NCBI RefSeq assembly: GCF_004352915.1
Contig: NZ_SJSY01000058.1
Location: 1 to 63,965, forward strand
Source: Flavobacterium zhairuonense
Lineage (GTDB): Bacteria > Bacteroidota > Bacteroidia > Flavobacteriales > Flavobacteriaceae
Length of the DNA stretch: 63,965 nucleotides
Direction: 5' to 3'
The position numbers and the translations under genes were made by a program. Under the pieces are notes generated by a model. That model worked only from the letters and a program-made list of their open reading frames with translations, was not told where the DNA came from and made no database searches. Positions 25,680-35,269 of this stretch are shown here, piece by piece. Within the stretch, counting starts at the first letter, position 1, and every line of letters starts with the position of its first letter.

Positions 25680-26657
25680 ATGACAGGAACCGTTTATAAA
25701 TCTACAGGAAGCTGGTATACCGTAAAATCTGAAAATGGAGATTTTATTGAATGCCGTATGAAAGGGAAATTTAGAATTAAAGGTATAAAAAGTACCAACC
25801 CAATTGCTGTAGGCGATATTGTAGATTATGAATTGGAGGAAACTTCAGATGCTGTAACCGGAATGATTCATAATATTCACGAAAGAAAAAATTATATCGT
25901 TCGTAAATCGGTTAATCTGTCTAAGCAGATTCATATTATTGCTTCAAATATCGATCAGGTTTTTTTATTGGTCACAATCGATAATCCGCCAACAACTACA
26001 AGTTTTATTGACCGTTTTTTGGTTACTGCCGAAGCATACGGAATTGAAGCGATTCTGATTTTTAATAAAATCGATACGCTGAATGATCAGACTTTAGACG
26101 ATCAGCTTTATCTGCAGCACATTTATTCTGAAATAGGATATAAATGTCTCCGAATTTCATCTACAGAAAATAAAGGTGTTGATAAACTCAAAGAAATGAT
26201 GATTGGCAAAGTAAGCATGTTTTCCGGACATTCAGGAGTTGGAAAATCAACTTTGGTAAATGCGATGGAACCAAGCCTTCATTTAAAAACGACTGTAATT
26301 TCAGAACAAAGCAAGCAAGGTCAGCATACGACTACTTTTGCCGAAATGTATGATTTGTCTTTTGATGCCAGAATTATCGATACGCCAGGAATTAAAGGTT
26401 TTGGAATTGTAGATATGGAACCGCAAGAAATTAGTGGTTATTTTCCGGAATTTTTCAAATTAAAAGATCAATGCAAGTTTAACAACTGTTTACATAAAGA
26501 AGAACCGCATTGCGCCATAAAAGCAGCTTTAGAAAAAGATGAAATTGCTTGGTCACGTTATAATAGTTATCTAAAAATCCTCGAAGGCGACGAAGAGCAT
26601 TATCGTACCGATACTTATGGTGAAGATCGCGCTGCGAGTGATGAAACGAGGAAATAA
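25680..26657 (+). CDS. rsgA: Ribosome small-subunit-dependent GTPase A
   Basis: A 325-residue circularly permuted GTPase that helps mature the 30S subunit. An N-terminal OB fold is followed by G4 (NKID, 129-132) before G1 (GHSGVGKS, 183-190) and G3 (DTPG), the permuted order that defines the family. The C-terminal zinc site CKFNNCLHKEEPHC is intact. The start follows a heptamer tract with no Shine-Dalgarno sequence. Dtd follows on the same strand after 133 bases. Confidence 0.95.
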   Translation: MTGTVYKSTGSWYTVKSENGDFIECRMKGKFRIKGIKSTNPIAVGDIVDYELEETSDAVTGMIHNIHERKNYIVRKSVNLSKQIHIIASNIDQVFLLVTIDNPPTTTSFIDRFLVTAEAYGIEAILIFNKIDTLNDQTLDDQLYLQHIYSEIGYKCLRISSTENKGVDKLKEMMIGKVSMFSGHSGVGKSTLVNAMEPSLHLKTTVISEQSKQGQHTTTFAEMYDLSFDARIIDTPGIKGFGIVDMEPQEISGYFPEFFKLKDQCKFNNCLHKEEPHCAIKAALEKDEIAWSRYNSYLKILEGDEEHYRTDTYGEDRAASDETRK

Positions 26658-26715
26658 TTGTGAATTGTAAATGGTTAATTATAAATTCCAAATTCCAAAC
26701 GAAATTATATTGTAG

Positions 26716-26735
26716 AGATGCACTGCAGTGCATCT
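26716..26735. repeat. Perfect 20-bp palindrome
   Basis: AGATGCACTGCAGTGCATCT is its own reverse complement and is preceded by TTGTAG. Palindromes of this GTAGAGATGCAC type are dispersed in many bacterial genomes. It lies between rsgA and dtd. Confidence 0.7.
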
Positions 26736-26790
26736 AACGTCAGAATTTAAAATCTGTTTAATCCATATAATCTGTGGCTAAAAAAAAATA

Positions 26791-27243
26791 ATGAGAGTAG
26801 TTATCCAGAGAGTTTCCCAAGCATCAGTAACAGTCGATTCTAAAATTGTTGCCGATATTCAAAAAGGTTTATTGGTTTTAGTCGGAATTGAAGATGCCGA
26901 TACTCAGGAAGATATTGATTGGCTTGCCGGGAAAATCATTAAAATGAGAATTTTTGGCGATGAAAATGATGTCATGAACTGCTCGGTTCAAGATATTGAT
27001 GGCGAAATTATTGCAGTTAGCCAATTTACACTTCATGCTTCTACAAAAAAAGGAAATCGTCCTTCCTACATAAAAGCGGCAAAACCAGACTTCGCAATTC
27101 CTATGTATGAGAACTTTGTTAAAGCATTAGAAAAGGAATTCAATAAAAAAATCCAAACTGGAATTTTTGGCGCCGATATGAAAGTCAGTCTCTTAAATGA
27201 TGGTCCCGTAACGATCGTTATGGACAGCAAAAATCGAGAGTAA
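26791..27243 (+). CDS. dtd: D-aminoacyl-tRNA deacylase
   Basis: A 150-residue enzyme that hydrolyses D-amino acids (and glycine) from mischarged tRNA. The two active-site motifs are present: SQFTLHAST near residue 78 and the Gly-cis-Pro motif NDGPVTI near residue 137. Length is typical; the protein acts as a dimer in the cytoplasm. It lies between rsgA and the DUF3857 genes and seems functionally independent of the latter. Confidence 0.95.
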   Translation: MRVVIQRVSQASVTVDSKIVADIQKGLLVLVGIEDADTQEDIDWLAGKIIKMRIFGDENDVMNCSVQDIDGEIIAVSQFTLHASTKKGNRPSYIKAAKPDFAIPMYENFVKALEKEFNKKIQTGIFGADMKVSLLNDGPVTIVMDSKNRE

Positions 27244-27282
27244 AAAAATATAAACAAATGTTAAGGATTTCTAAAAATAATA

Positions 27283-27290
27283 TATATTTG
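27283..27290 (+). promoter_or_regulatory. Candidate promoter of the DUF3857 cluster
   Basis: TATATTTG matches TAnnTTTG fully and lies 16 bases before the first DUF3857 start codon. Confidence 0.45.
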
Positions 27291-27306
27291 GGGAAATTAC
27301 TTACTA

Positions 27307-29214
27307 ATGAAAAACCCCTTTTTTGCGTTATTTTTATTCTTAACTACGCTTAATTTTTATGCTCAAAAAGCAAACTATGCTGTTGTTGCAATTCCAGATA
27401 GTTTAAAACAAAATGCAAATGCGGTCGTACGACTAGACCAAATGGATGTGAACATTGTTTCGCAACGAAGTATGATCGTCAAAAAGCAAAGAGTGGTAAC
27501 TGTTTTAAACGACAAGGGACTTTCTGATATTGAAGCTTATGAGCACTACGACAAAACAACTTCAATAAATAGTATCGAAGCGATTGTTTATGATGCGGCC
27601 GGCAATGAAATCAAAAAAATAAAGCGAAAAGATTTTAGAGATCAAAGTGCGGTAAGCGGCAGTACGCTTTTCTCAGATAACCGAGTGGTTTATCTAAATT
27701 ATACACCAATTTCATATCCGTTTACGATTGCTTATAATTGTGAAACAGAAACTTCAAACACTGCTTTTTTACCACGATGGTATTTTATAAGTGATTACAA
27801 TGAAAGCGTTGAAAAATGTGTTCTAAATGTTGCTTTTCCAAGAGATTTAGGTTTTAAGAAAAAGGAATTTCAGTTTGCAGGATTTAATATAAAAAAAACA
27901 GAGGAAACTGCTACAAAGCTGAGCTATGTTGCATCGAATATTTTGGCACAAAAAGCCGAAGATTTGAGTCCGTCTCCTGGAGATTTATTTCCAAAAATTA
28001 TAATGGGTTTAGAGAAATTTCATTTAGAAGGTGTTGACGGAACTGCAACAACTTGGGAAGCATTTGGGAAATGGTACGGAGAAAAGATTCTTGCAGGAAC
28101 TACAACTTTGCCAGAAGAAACCAAAGCAAAAATGAAAGCGCTTGTAGGTAATGAAAAAGATCCAATCAAGAAAGCAAAAATCATTTATGATTATGTCCAA
28201 AAAAAATCACGTTATGTAAACATTGCAATTGGTATTGGCGGTTGGAAACCAATGCAGGCAAGCGACGTTGATCGTTTAGGATATGGAGATTGTAAAGCTT
28301 TGTCTAACTATACAAAAGCACTTTTGCAGGCAGTTGATGTGCCTTCGTACAATACCATTTTATATGGCGACCGTTATAAATCTAATATTCAGTCTGATTT
28401 TGTTTCAATGCAGGGAAATCATATGATTTTGGCAATTCCAAATGGTGATAATTACACTTGGCTGGAATGTACAAGTCAAGATGATCCTTTCGGTTATCAA
28501 GGGACTTTTACAGACGACCGAGATGTTTTAGTAGTAAAGCCAGAAGGTGGCCAAATCGTTCGAACAAAAGTATATGATGACAAAGGAAATGCCCAAAAAG
28601 ATAAAGGAATTTACACCATTGATGAAAACGGAAATTTTTCAGGTTCAATTTCAATTGTGTCTGAAGGTTCTCAATACAATGAGAAATTCAGAATCGAGAA
28701 TTATCAGCCAACAGAAAAAGAAGCGCATTATAAAGAATATTGGGATAATATCAATAATCTAAAATTAGGCAAAATCGCATTTTCAAACGATAAGGAGAAT
28801 ATTCGTTTTACCGAAGATGTACAACTAAGCGCAATAAATTATGCTTCTATTTCTGCAAACAAAATGATTTTTGCTCTGGATGTTTTCAATCAAAATAATC
28901 AAAGTGTGAAGCGTATCAGAAACAGAAAAAATCCATTTGAAATTCAGCGAGGTTATTTGGATTCAGATGAAATTGAAGTAAACCTTCCAGCTGGTTTTTC
29001 GGTCGAGTTTCTTCCTACTAATTATGAGTTGAAAGGGAAATTTGGAGAGTACAAAACTGAAATCATCAAAAAAGATAATAATAAGCTCATCTACAAAAGA
29101 AGCATGTTTTTGAACAAAGGAAAATATTCGAATAAAGAATACGATGAATATCGCCTTTTTATGGAACAGGTTTCAAAAAATGATAATGCCAAAATAATAT
29201 TGACCAAAAACTAA
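27307..29214 (+). CDS. DUF3857/transglutaminase-like protein, catalytic type
   Basis: A 635-residue exported protein (signal peptide ending LNFYAQ). The N-terminal DUF3857 beta domain (about 40-260) precedes a transglutaminase-like core with YGDCKAL (C329), NHMIL (H372) and WLECT, where the usual third residue Asp is Glu387. The Cys and His of a catalytic triad are therefore present. A beta-rich C-terminal domain follows. It is the first of three tandem DUF3857 genes, 26 bases before the next, and is the most divergent of them. Function of the family is unknown; it is widespread in Bacteroidota. Confidence 0.85.
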   Translation: MKNPFFALFLFLTTLNFYAQKANYAVVAIPDSLKQNANAVVRLDQMDVNIVSQRSMIVKKQRVVTVLNDKGLSDIEAYEHYDKTTSINSIEAIVYDAAGNEIKKIKRKDFRDQSAVSGSTLFSDNRVVYLNYTPISYPFTIAYNCETETSNTAFLPRWYFISDYNESVEKCVLNVAFPRDLGFKKKEFQFAGFNIKKTEETATKLSYVASNILAQKAEDLSPSPGDLFPKIIMGLEKFHLEGVDGTATTWEAFGKWYGEKILAGTTTLPEETKAKMKALVGNEKDPIKKAKIIYDYVQKKSRYVNIAIGIGGWKPMQASDVDRLGYGDCKALSNYTKALLQAVDVPSYNTILYGDRYKSNIQSDFVSMQGNHMILAIPNGDNYTWLECTSQDDPFGYQGTFTDDRDVLVVKPEGGQIVRTKVYDDKGNAQKDKGIYTIDENGNFSGSISIVSEGSQYNEKFRIENYQPTEKEAHYKEYWDNINNLKLGKIAFSNDKENIRFTEDVQLSAINYASISANKMIFALDVFNQNNQSVKRIRNRKNPFEIQRGYLDSDEIEVNLPAGFSVEFLPTNYELKGKFGEYKTEIIKKDNNKLIYKRSMFLNKGKYSNKEYDEYRLFMEQVSKNDNAKIILTKN

Positions 29215-29240
29215 TAATAAACTAACCAAGAATTGCCAAA

Positions 29241-31253
29241 ATGAAACCAATTAAACTTTTTAGTCTTGCAATAACCCTATTGCTTTTTTCAAAAATAACA
29301 GCTCAAGAATTCAAACTAGGAAAAGTAACTGTTGCCGAATTAGAGCAAAAAATACATCCTAAAGATTCAGCAGCACCAGCAGCTATTTTGTACAAAAAGG
29401 GAAAAGCAAGAATTGAGTACGATCAAGCAGACGGTTTTGTGACTGTGACCGATGTAGAAGCCCGAATTAAAATTTATAAAAAAGAAGGTTACGACTGGGC
29501 AAATAAGGCGGTTTGGTATTACAAACAGTCTAATTTTACTGAAAAAGTATATTTTTCAGATGCTTATACCTACAATTTAGTAAATGGTAAAATTGAGAAA
29601 ACGAAGCTTAAAACAGAAGGAACATTTGACGAAGTTTTGAATAAATTCAGATCTCAAAAGAAAATCACGATGCCTAATGTAAAGGAAGGTTCAGTAATTG
29701 AATATAAATATACCATCAAAAGTCCAAGTGATCGAGCGATAAGAGAATGGGAATTTCAAGAAACAATTCCAGTAAATTATTCGGAATTTATGACGGCTAT
29801 TCCGGAGTATTATGTTTTTAATTCAAGGCAAAAAGGATATGTTTTTCCTAAAATGACGGTTGAAAAAAGTCCAAAATCGATAATTTTTACAAATAAAGAA
29901 AGATCTCAAGGGCAAGTTTCTACAACGACATTTAGTACAGATAAAATTGATTATACTGAAACAAGAACGACCTATGTAGCACAAGATTTTCCAGCCATTA
30001 AAGAGGAAGCTTTTGTCAATAATATGGATAATTATGTTTCAAGTATTCAGCATGAATTATCGATGACAAAGTTTCCAAATTCACAAATGAAAATGTATTC
30101 TACAGATTGGAATTCAGTTGCAAAAACCATTTATGATTACGAAAGTTTTGGTCCAGAATTAAACAAAACAGGTTATTATGAAGATGATCTAAAAGCCCTT
30201 CTAGCCGGAAAAAATACGCCAGAAGAGAAAATTTGGGTTATTTTAAATCATGTGAAATCTAATGTGAAATGGAATGGCTATAGAGGTTATGACTGTGACA
30301 ACGGAGTTAAAAAAGCGTATAAAGAAAAAACTGGAAATATTGGCGATATTAATTTAATGTTGACTTCAATGCTTCGTTACTCAGGTTTGGAGGCAAATCC
30401 AGTTTTGGTGAGTACACGTGAAAACGGAATAGCATTATTCCCTAACAGAACAGCTTTTGATTATGTAATTGCTGCGGTTGAAACGCCAACAGGTTATTTG
30501 TTATTAGATGCATCTGACAAATTTTCAACGCCAAATATTCTTCCTTTTAGAACCATTAATTGGACCGGAAGATTGATTCGTAAAGATGGCACTTCTGAAG
30601 AAATTGAGTTGACACCAAAAAAACTATCAAATGATGTCGTTTTTATGAGTTATAGTATTGATGCCGAAGGGAAAATATCAGGAAAAACCAGAAGACAATG
30701 TTCAGATCACATGGCACTAATAACAAGAGAAAGAATTGATGGTGTTAAACAAGAAGATTATCTGGAAAAATTAGAAAACAAAAACGGAAAAATTGAAATC
30801 AACGATTACACCCGAACAAATGAAAAAGAAATTTTACTGCCTACTATAGAAACCTATTCATTTACAGGAAATGATTTGTGCGAAATAATTGGAGGCAAGA
30901 TTTATGTTAGTCCGATGTTGTTTTTTACCAATGATAAAAATCCGTTTAAACAGGAAGTTCGAGAATATCCTGTAGATTTTGGATTCCCACAATTGGAGAA
31001 ATACAGTATCAATATCCAAATTCCGGATGGATTTACGGTTGAAACTTTGCCAGCTTCAGCAGCGATAAATATGGAAGACAATGCAGGAAGCTTTAAATTT
31101 GTAGTTGCTCAAAATGGAAATACTGTCCAATTTTCTATTGCAAGCCAAATTAACGAGGCAATTTTTTCTGCAGAAAAATATGAAATGCTTAAAGAATACT
31201 ACAAAGGAATGATTGCGAAAGAAACAGAAAAAATTGTTTTAAAAAGAATTTAG
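29241..31253 (+). CDS. DUF3857 protein with inactive transglutaminase core
   Basis: A 670-residue exported protein (signal ends KITAQ). DUF3857 fills about 50-280. In the transglutaminase-like core the catalytic Cys position reads GNIGDIN (Ile367) and the His position is Tyr408, while the Asp is kept (D423, LLLDAS). It should therefore not act as a cysteine transferase or protease and may be a binding or structural partner. It is a close paralogue of the next gene (shared LGKVT-AEL, PKD-AAPAAIL and PNVK-GSVIEYKY), and only 3 bases separate the two. Confidence 0.85.
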   Translation: MKPIKLFSLAITLLLFSKITAQEFKLGKVTVAELEQKIHPKDSAAPAAILYKKGKARIEYDQADGFVTVTDVEARIKIYKKEGYDWANKAVWYYKQSNFTEKVYFSDAYTYNLVNGKIEKTKLKTEGTFDEVLNKFRSQKKITMPNVKEGSVIEYKYTIKSPSDRAIREWEFQETIPVNYSEFMTAIPEYYVFNSRQKGYVFPKMTVEKSPKSIIFTNKERSQGQVSTTTFSTDKIDYTETRTTYVAQDFPAIKEEAFVNNMDNYVSSIQHELSMTKFPNSQMKMYSTDWNSVAKTIYDYESFGPELNKTGYYEDDLKALLAGKNTPEEKIWVILNHVKSNVKWNGYRGYDCDNGVKKAYKEKTGNIGDINLMLTSMLRYSGLEANPVLVSTRENGIALFPNRTAFDYVIAAVETPTGYLLLDASDKFSTPNILPFRTINWTGRLIRKDGTSEEIELTPKKLSNDVVFMSYSIDAEGKISGKTRRQCSDHMALITRERIDGVKQEDYLEKLENKNGKIEINDYTRTNEKEILLPTIETYSFTGNDLCEIIGGKIYVSPMLFFTNDKNPFKQEVREYPVDFGFPQLEKYSINIQIPDGFTVETLPASAAINMEDNAGSFKFVVAQNGNTVQFSIASQINEAIFSAEKYEMLKEYYKGMIAKETEKIVLKRI

Positions 31254-31256
31254 AAA

Positions 31257-33248
31257 ATGAAGTTTTCAGGTTTAAGGGTTATCATTTTATTTTTACTCAT
31301 TTCGCTAAAAGGACAATCTCAAAGTTACGAACTTGGGAAAGTTACAATTGCTGAACTGCAGGAAAGATCAAATCCAAAAGATACAGCGGCTCCGGCCGCT
31401 ATTTTGTTTAAAAAGGGGCGAACTTTTTTTACTTATAACAAAGATGTTGGTTTTTCGGCCAATCATGTTTACGAGTTTAAAATCAAAATCTACAAAAAAG
31501 AAGGACTTAAATGGGCCGATCAAAAAGCTCGTTTTTATATTGGTTATGAAAATTTAAACGAAGATCGTTTGGAGTTTTCAAACGCGATTACATACAATTT
31601 GGAAAATGGCACAATTGTAAAAACAAAACTCGATAATCAAGGGGCTTTTAAGAAAAAAGTCAATAAGTTTTGGAAAGAAAAAACAATAACGCTTCCTAAT
31701 GTAAAAGTGGGTTCAGTTATTGAATACAAATATGTTTTGAAATCAGAGAATATTGTAAAATTGCCTGATTTTGAAATTCAATATGATATTCCTGTAAATT
31801 ATGTAGAATATAAAACAGAGATTCCAGAATACTTTATTTATAAGCCAATTCTTATTGGAAATTATCCTATAGAGTCTGATGCGAAATTAGAAGGAAGAAG
31901 TCAGAGTTATGAGAATGAACATAATCAATCGACTATAATTTCTTTTAAGCAAATCAGTACTTTGTACAAAGGAAAGGATGTTCCTGCATTGAAAGATGAA
32001 CCATATGTAAATAATGTCGATAATTATAGAGGTTGTATTCAGTTTGAAATCGAACGCGTTCGTTATCCAGATAAACCTGATAAAGATTATGCACTTACTT
32101 GGGAAGGTGTTGCAACAAACATTTTTAAAAATGAACATTTCGGAAAAGAACTTAATCAAAAAGATTTCTTGGTCGATGATGTCAAAAGATTATTGACCGG
32201 AGTTGAATCGCAGAATGATCGAATGAATATCATTTTTAAATATGTTCAGAATAAAATGCATTGGAATGAGGAAAATGATTATTATACTGATAAAGGAATT
32301 GCAAAAGCCTACACTGATCAAACTGGAAATGTAGCCGAAATTAATTTCATTTTAATCAATATGCTAAAACTAGGAGGTATTGATGCAAATCCAGTTTTAG
32401 TGAGTACAATAGAAAATGGTGTGCCTGTTTATCCAACAAGAACAGGTTTCAATTATGTGATTGGAGGCGCACTCATAGACGGAAAACTAGTTTTGCTGGA
32501 CGCAACCCGTAAATACACATGTCCAAACATATTGCCATTGAATATTTTAAACTGGAAAGGAAGGCTGATTAAAATTGATGGATCTTCGCAAGAAATCAAT
32601 CTAGACCCAACTGCATTGTCTAAAGAATTTTCGACTGTTTTTGGCAAAATAAATGAAACCGGTAAAGTTGACGGTAAAATGAGAATTCAAAGAACAGATT
32701 ATGATGCTTATAATTTCAGATCAAAACATTCAGAACAAAATCAGGAAAATTATCTTGAAAAGTATGAAGAAGAACTGGGAGATCTAAAAATCGCCAATTA
32801 TAAAATTGAAAACGCGAAGGCTAATTTTTCAGATCCAGTAATCGAAACTTTTGATTTTGCATCTGATAATGTTGTTGAAATTATTGGAAAACAAATGTTT
32901 ATTAATCCACTTCTGTTTTTTACTCGATCTAAAAACCCTTTTACTCAGGAAACAAGGCAAATGGGAATTTATTTTGGATATCCTACACTGGAAAAAATTA
33001 GTTTGAGTCTCGAAATTCCAACTGGATACACAATAGAATCGATGCCAAAACCAATTCGTATTACATCGCAAAACAAAGAAATCACTTATACTTTAAATAT
33101 TTCAAATCTCGAAAATAAAATTCAAATTAGCTGTATCAAAGAAATAAACAATAGTATTTTTGCAGCTGGCGATTATGATGGATTAAAAAAACTCTTCCAA
33201 CAAGTCATTGCCAGCCAAAATGAAAAAATTGTCCTTAAAAAAATATAG
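31257..33248 (+). CDS. DUF3857 protein with inactive transglutaminase core, paralogue
   Basis: A 663-residue exported protein (signal ends KGQSQS). It aligns with the upstream gene along its whole length. The catalytic Cys position is Val359 (GNVAEIN), the His position Tyr400 (FNYVIGG) and the Asp is D415 (LLDATRKY). The shared loss of Cys and His in both copies suggests that inactivation came before the duplication. The MazG-like gene starts 3 bases after its stop, so all four may share a transcript. Confidence 0.85.
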   Translation: MKFSGLRVIILFLLISLKGQSQSYELGKVTIAELQERSNPKDTAAPAAILFKKGRTFFTYNKDVGFSANHVYEFKIKIYKKEGLKWADQKARFYIGYENLNEDRLEFSNAITYNLENGTIVKTKLDNQGAFKKKVNKFWKEKTITLPNVKVGSVIEYKYVLKSENIVKLPDFEIQYDIPVNYVEYKTEIPEYFIYKPILIGNYPIESDAKLEGRSQSYENEHNQSTIISFKQISTLYKGKDVPALKDEPYVNNVDNYRGCIQFEIERVRYPDKPDKDYALTWEGVATNIFKNEHFGKELNQKDFLVDDVKRLLTGVESQNDRMNIIFKYVQNKMHWNEENDYYTDKGIAKAYTDQTGNVAEINFILINMLKLGGIDANPVLVSTIENGVPVYPTRTGFNYVIGGALIDGKLVLLDATRKYTCPNILPLNILNWKGRLIKIDGSSQEINLDPTALSKEFSTVFGKINETGKVDGKMRIQRTDYDAYNFRSKHSEQNQENYLEKYEEELGDLKIANYKIENAKANFSDPVIETFDFASDNVVEIIGKQMFINPLLFFTRSKNPFTQETRQMGIYFGYPTLEKISLSLEIPTGYTIESMPKPIRITSQNKEITYTLNISNLENKIQISCIKEINNSIFAAGDYDGLKKLFQQVIASQNEKIVLKKI

Positions 33249-33250
33249 CA

Positions 33251-33577
33251 ATGGATTTGAAAAATGCACAATTAGATGTTGATACTTGGATAAAAGAACA
33301 CGGTGTTCGTTACTTTAACGAATTGACCAATATGGCACAGCTTACAGAAGAAGTTGGAGAAGTTGCCCGAATTATTGCACGCCGTTACGGAGAACAATCA
33401 GAAAAAGAAAGTGATAAAAACAAAGATTTAGGTGAAGAATTAGCCGATGTTGTTTTCGTAGTTTTATGTTTGGCGAATCAAACCGGAATTGATTTACAGG
33501 CCGCTTTTGACAAAAAAATGGATTTAAAATCGGTTAGAGATAAAGATCGTCACAAAAACAATGATAAATTGAAATAA
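33251..33577 (+). CDS. MazG-like nucleotide pyrophosphohydrolase
   Basis: A 108-residue all-helical enzyme of the MazG/dUTPase superfamily. The metal-binding pattern EEVGEVARII (about 34-43) and DLGEELADVVFVV (about 60-72) supplies the EExxE and ExxD residues for Mg2+. It should cleave a (d)NTP to the monophosphate and pyrophosphate as a house-cleaning enzyme. Its 3-base distance from the last DUF3857 gene suggests transcriptional coupling without an obvious functional link. Confidence 0.85.
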   Translation: MDLKNAQLDVDTWIKEHGVRYFNELTNMAQLTEEVGEVARIIARRYGEQSEKESDKNKDLGEELADVVFVVLCLANQTGIDLQAAFDKKMDLKSVRDKDRHKNNDKLK

Positions 33578-33675
33578 TTGTGAAATTTCAGTGTGAATTT
33601 TGATTTACGAACGAGGAGTGGTAAATTGCGCACTCGAATTATATTTCTAATAATTCGCAACTTATAATCAAAATC

Positions 33676-34905
33676 ATGAATTTAAAATTAACGACGAATT
33701 CACCATTCACAATTGATGATTCGCAACTAAATATTACTGGTTCAAAAAGTGAAACGAACCGTTTATTATTACTAAAAGCATTATTCCCAAATATTACTTT
33801 AGCCAATACTTCAAATTCTGATGATAGTGAAGTTATGCAAAAAGCTTTGGCTGGAAATGACGAAATTGTAGACATTCACCATGCGGGAACGGCAATGCGT
33901 TTTCTTACTGCTTATTTTGCTGTAAACGAAGGCAGAGAAGTGGTAATGACAGGTTCTAGTAGAATGCAGGAACGTCCAATCAAAATTTTGGTTGATACTT
34001 TAAGACAATTGGGAGTTGAGATCTCTTATGAAAAAGAAGAAGGTTATCCGCCAATCAGAATCAAAGGAAAAAAAGTTACGGCTTCAAAAGTAAACTTGGC
34101 AGCAAATGTTAGCAGCCAATATATTTCGGCACTTTTGCTTGTAGCTTCTAAATTAGATAATGGTTTAGAATTGACATTAGAAGGAGAAATTACTTCAATT
34201 CCATACATCAAAATGACTTTGGCTTTGCTGACTGATTTGGATATCAAAACAAGTTTTGAAGGAAACGTAATTAAAGTTTTCCCTAAAGAGTCGGTTGAAT
34301 CAAAAGAAATGGTGGTAGAATCGGATTGGAGTTCGGCTTCTTATTTCTTTAGTTTAGTAGCTTTATCTGAATCTGCAAAAATTACTTTGAGCAGTTATAA
34401 AGAAAACAGCCTTCAAGGAGATTCAGAATTAGTTTCTCTTTATGAAAAAATGGGTGTGAAAACGACTTTCCAAAACAACAAAATGACTTTGGAAAAAGTA
34501 GCAGGATTCAATTATCAAGACGTAAATTTTGAATTGAATAATACTCCGGATATTGCACAAACTATTGTGGTAACTTGCTTAGGTTTAGGAATTGGATGTC
34601 ATTTAACTGGTCTTCACACTTTAAAAATTAAAGAAACAGACAGACTTGAAGCTTTAAGAATTGAATTGACAAAATTAGGAGCTAATATTTCGGTTACAAA
34701 CGACAGCTTGACTTTGGTAAAATCTGATAATATCAATCACGACGTAAAAATCGGAACATATAATGATCACCGTATGGCGATGGCATTTGCACCTTTAGCA
34801 ATTAAAGTTCCAATTATTATTGAAGATGCTGGAGTAGTTTCAAAATCGTACCCAGATTTCTGGAACGATTTAAAAGCTTTAAACTTTCAAATATCAGAAT
34901 TGTAA
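33676..34905 (+). CDS. aroA: 3-phosphoshikimate 1-carboxyvinyltransferase (EPSP synthase)
   Basis: A 409-residue shikimate-pathway enzyme joining phosphoenolpyruvate and shikimate 3-phosphate. Motifs are in order: GSKSETNRLLLLKAL (about 22-36), HAGTAMRFLTAY near 77, SSRMQERPI near 97, KETDR near 320 and YNDHRMAMAFAPLA near 362. The N-terminal motif has Glu where many enzymes have Ile/Tyr, and the protein is slightly short, as is usual in Bacteroidota. It is well apart from the Phe/Tyr operon and ends at its own terminator. Confidence 0.93.
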   Translation: MNLKLTTNSPFTIDDSQLNITGSKSETNRLLLLKALFPNITLANTSNSDDSEVMQKALAGNDEIVDIHHAGTAMRFLTAYFAVNEGREVVMTGSSRMQERPIKILVDTLRQLGVEISYEKEEGYPPIRIKGKKVTASKVNLAANVSSQYISALLLVASKLDNGLELTLEGEITSIPYIKMTLALLTDLDIKTSFEGNVIKVFPKESVESKEMVVESDWSSASYFFSLVALSESAKITLSSYKENSLQGDSELVSLYEKMGVKTTFQNNKMTLEKVAGFNYQDVNFELNNTPDIAQTIVVTCLGLGIGCHLTGLHTLKIKETDRLEALRIELTKLGANISVTNDSLTLVKSDNINHDVKIGTYNDHRMAMAFAPLAIKVPIIIEDAGVVSKSYPDFWNDLKALNFQISEL

Positions 34906-34963
34906 TTTTTTTTGAACCATATAAGAAATATAAGTTCATTTAAATAAAGCTCGATAAATATAG

Positions 34964-34991
34964 CCTCTGGTTTTAACCAGAGGTTTTTTTT
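34964..34991 (+). terminator. Terminator of aroA
   Basis: CCTCTGGTT and AACCAGAGG form a 9-bp stem followed by eight T residues. Confidence 0.85.
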
Positions 34992-35038
34992 ATGTGTATT
35001 TAAAAGTAAACACCTGACAGTTTTTCAAAGCCTCAGAG

Positions 35039-35078
35039 CCTTTGTTGCTTTGTAACTTTGCAACTTTGTAACTTTTTT
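35039..35078 (+). repeat. Degenerate octamer tract (ACTTTGTA type)
   Basis: Five units: CCTTTGTT, GCTTTGTA, ACTTTGCA, ACTTTGTA, ACTTTTTT. It lies in the 364-base aroA-queA spacer, which otherwise holds the aroA terminator and the queA promoter. Confidence 0.6.
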
Positions 35079-35174
35079 AATGAACTTGTATTTCTTATAT
35101 GGTGCAAAATAACATTTTAATGGTTCTCGAAACCTCACAAAATCAAGGACTTTTGAAAATAAACGTCAAAACAC

Positions 35175-35206
35175 TTGACAACGCCTATTTCACAATCGTA
35201 TATTTG
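35175..35206 (+). promoter_or_regulatory. Promoter of queA
   Basis: TTGACA (35175-35180) and TATATTTG (35199-35206) with 21 bases from TTG to the -7 box, an excellent match to the Bacteroidota consensus. The start codon is 64 bases downstream of the box. Confidence 0.65.
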
Positions 35207-35269
35207 CAAGCGATTTAAAATTTTAGATAAAAAAATCTAAGATTGATATTTTAAAATCTAACTTCAAAT

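Noticed and set aside
35207..35269. preQ1 riboswitch before queA
   Set aside because: The leader is short and AT-rich; I could not find the H-type pseudoknot arms or the characteristic C-rich and A-rich segments.
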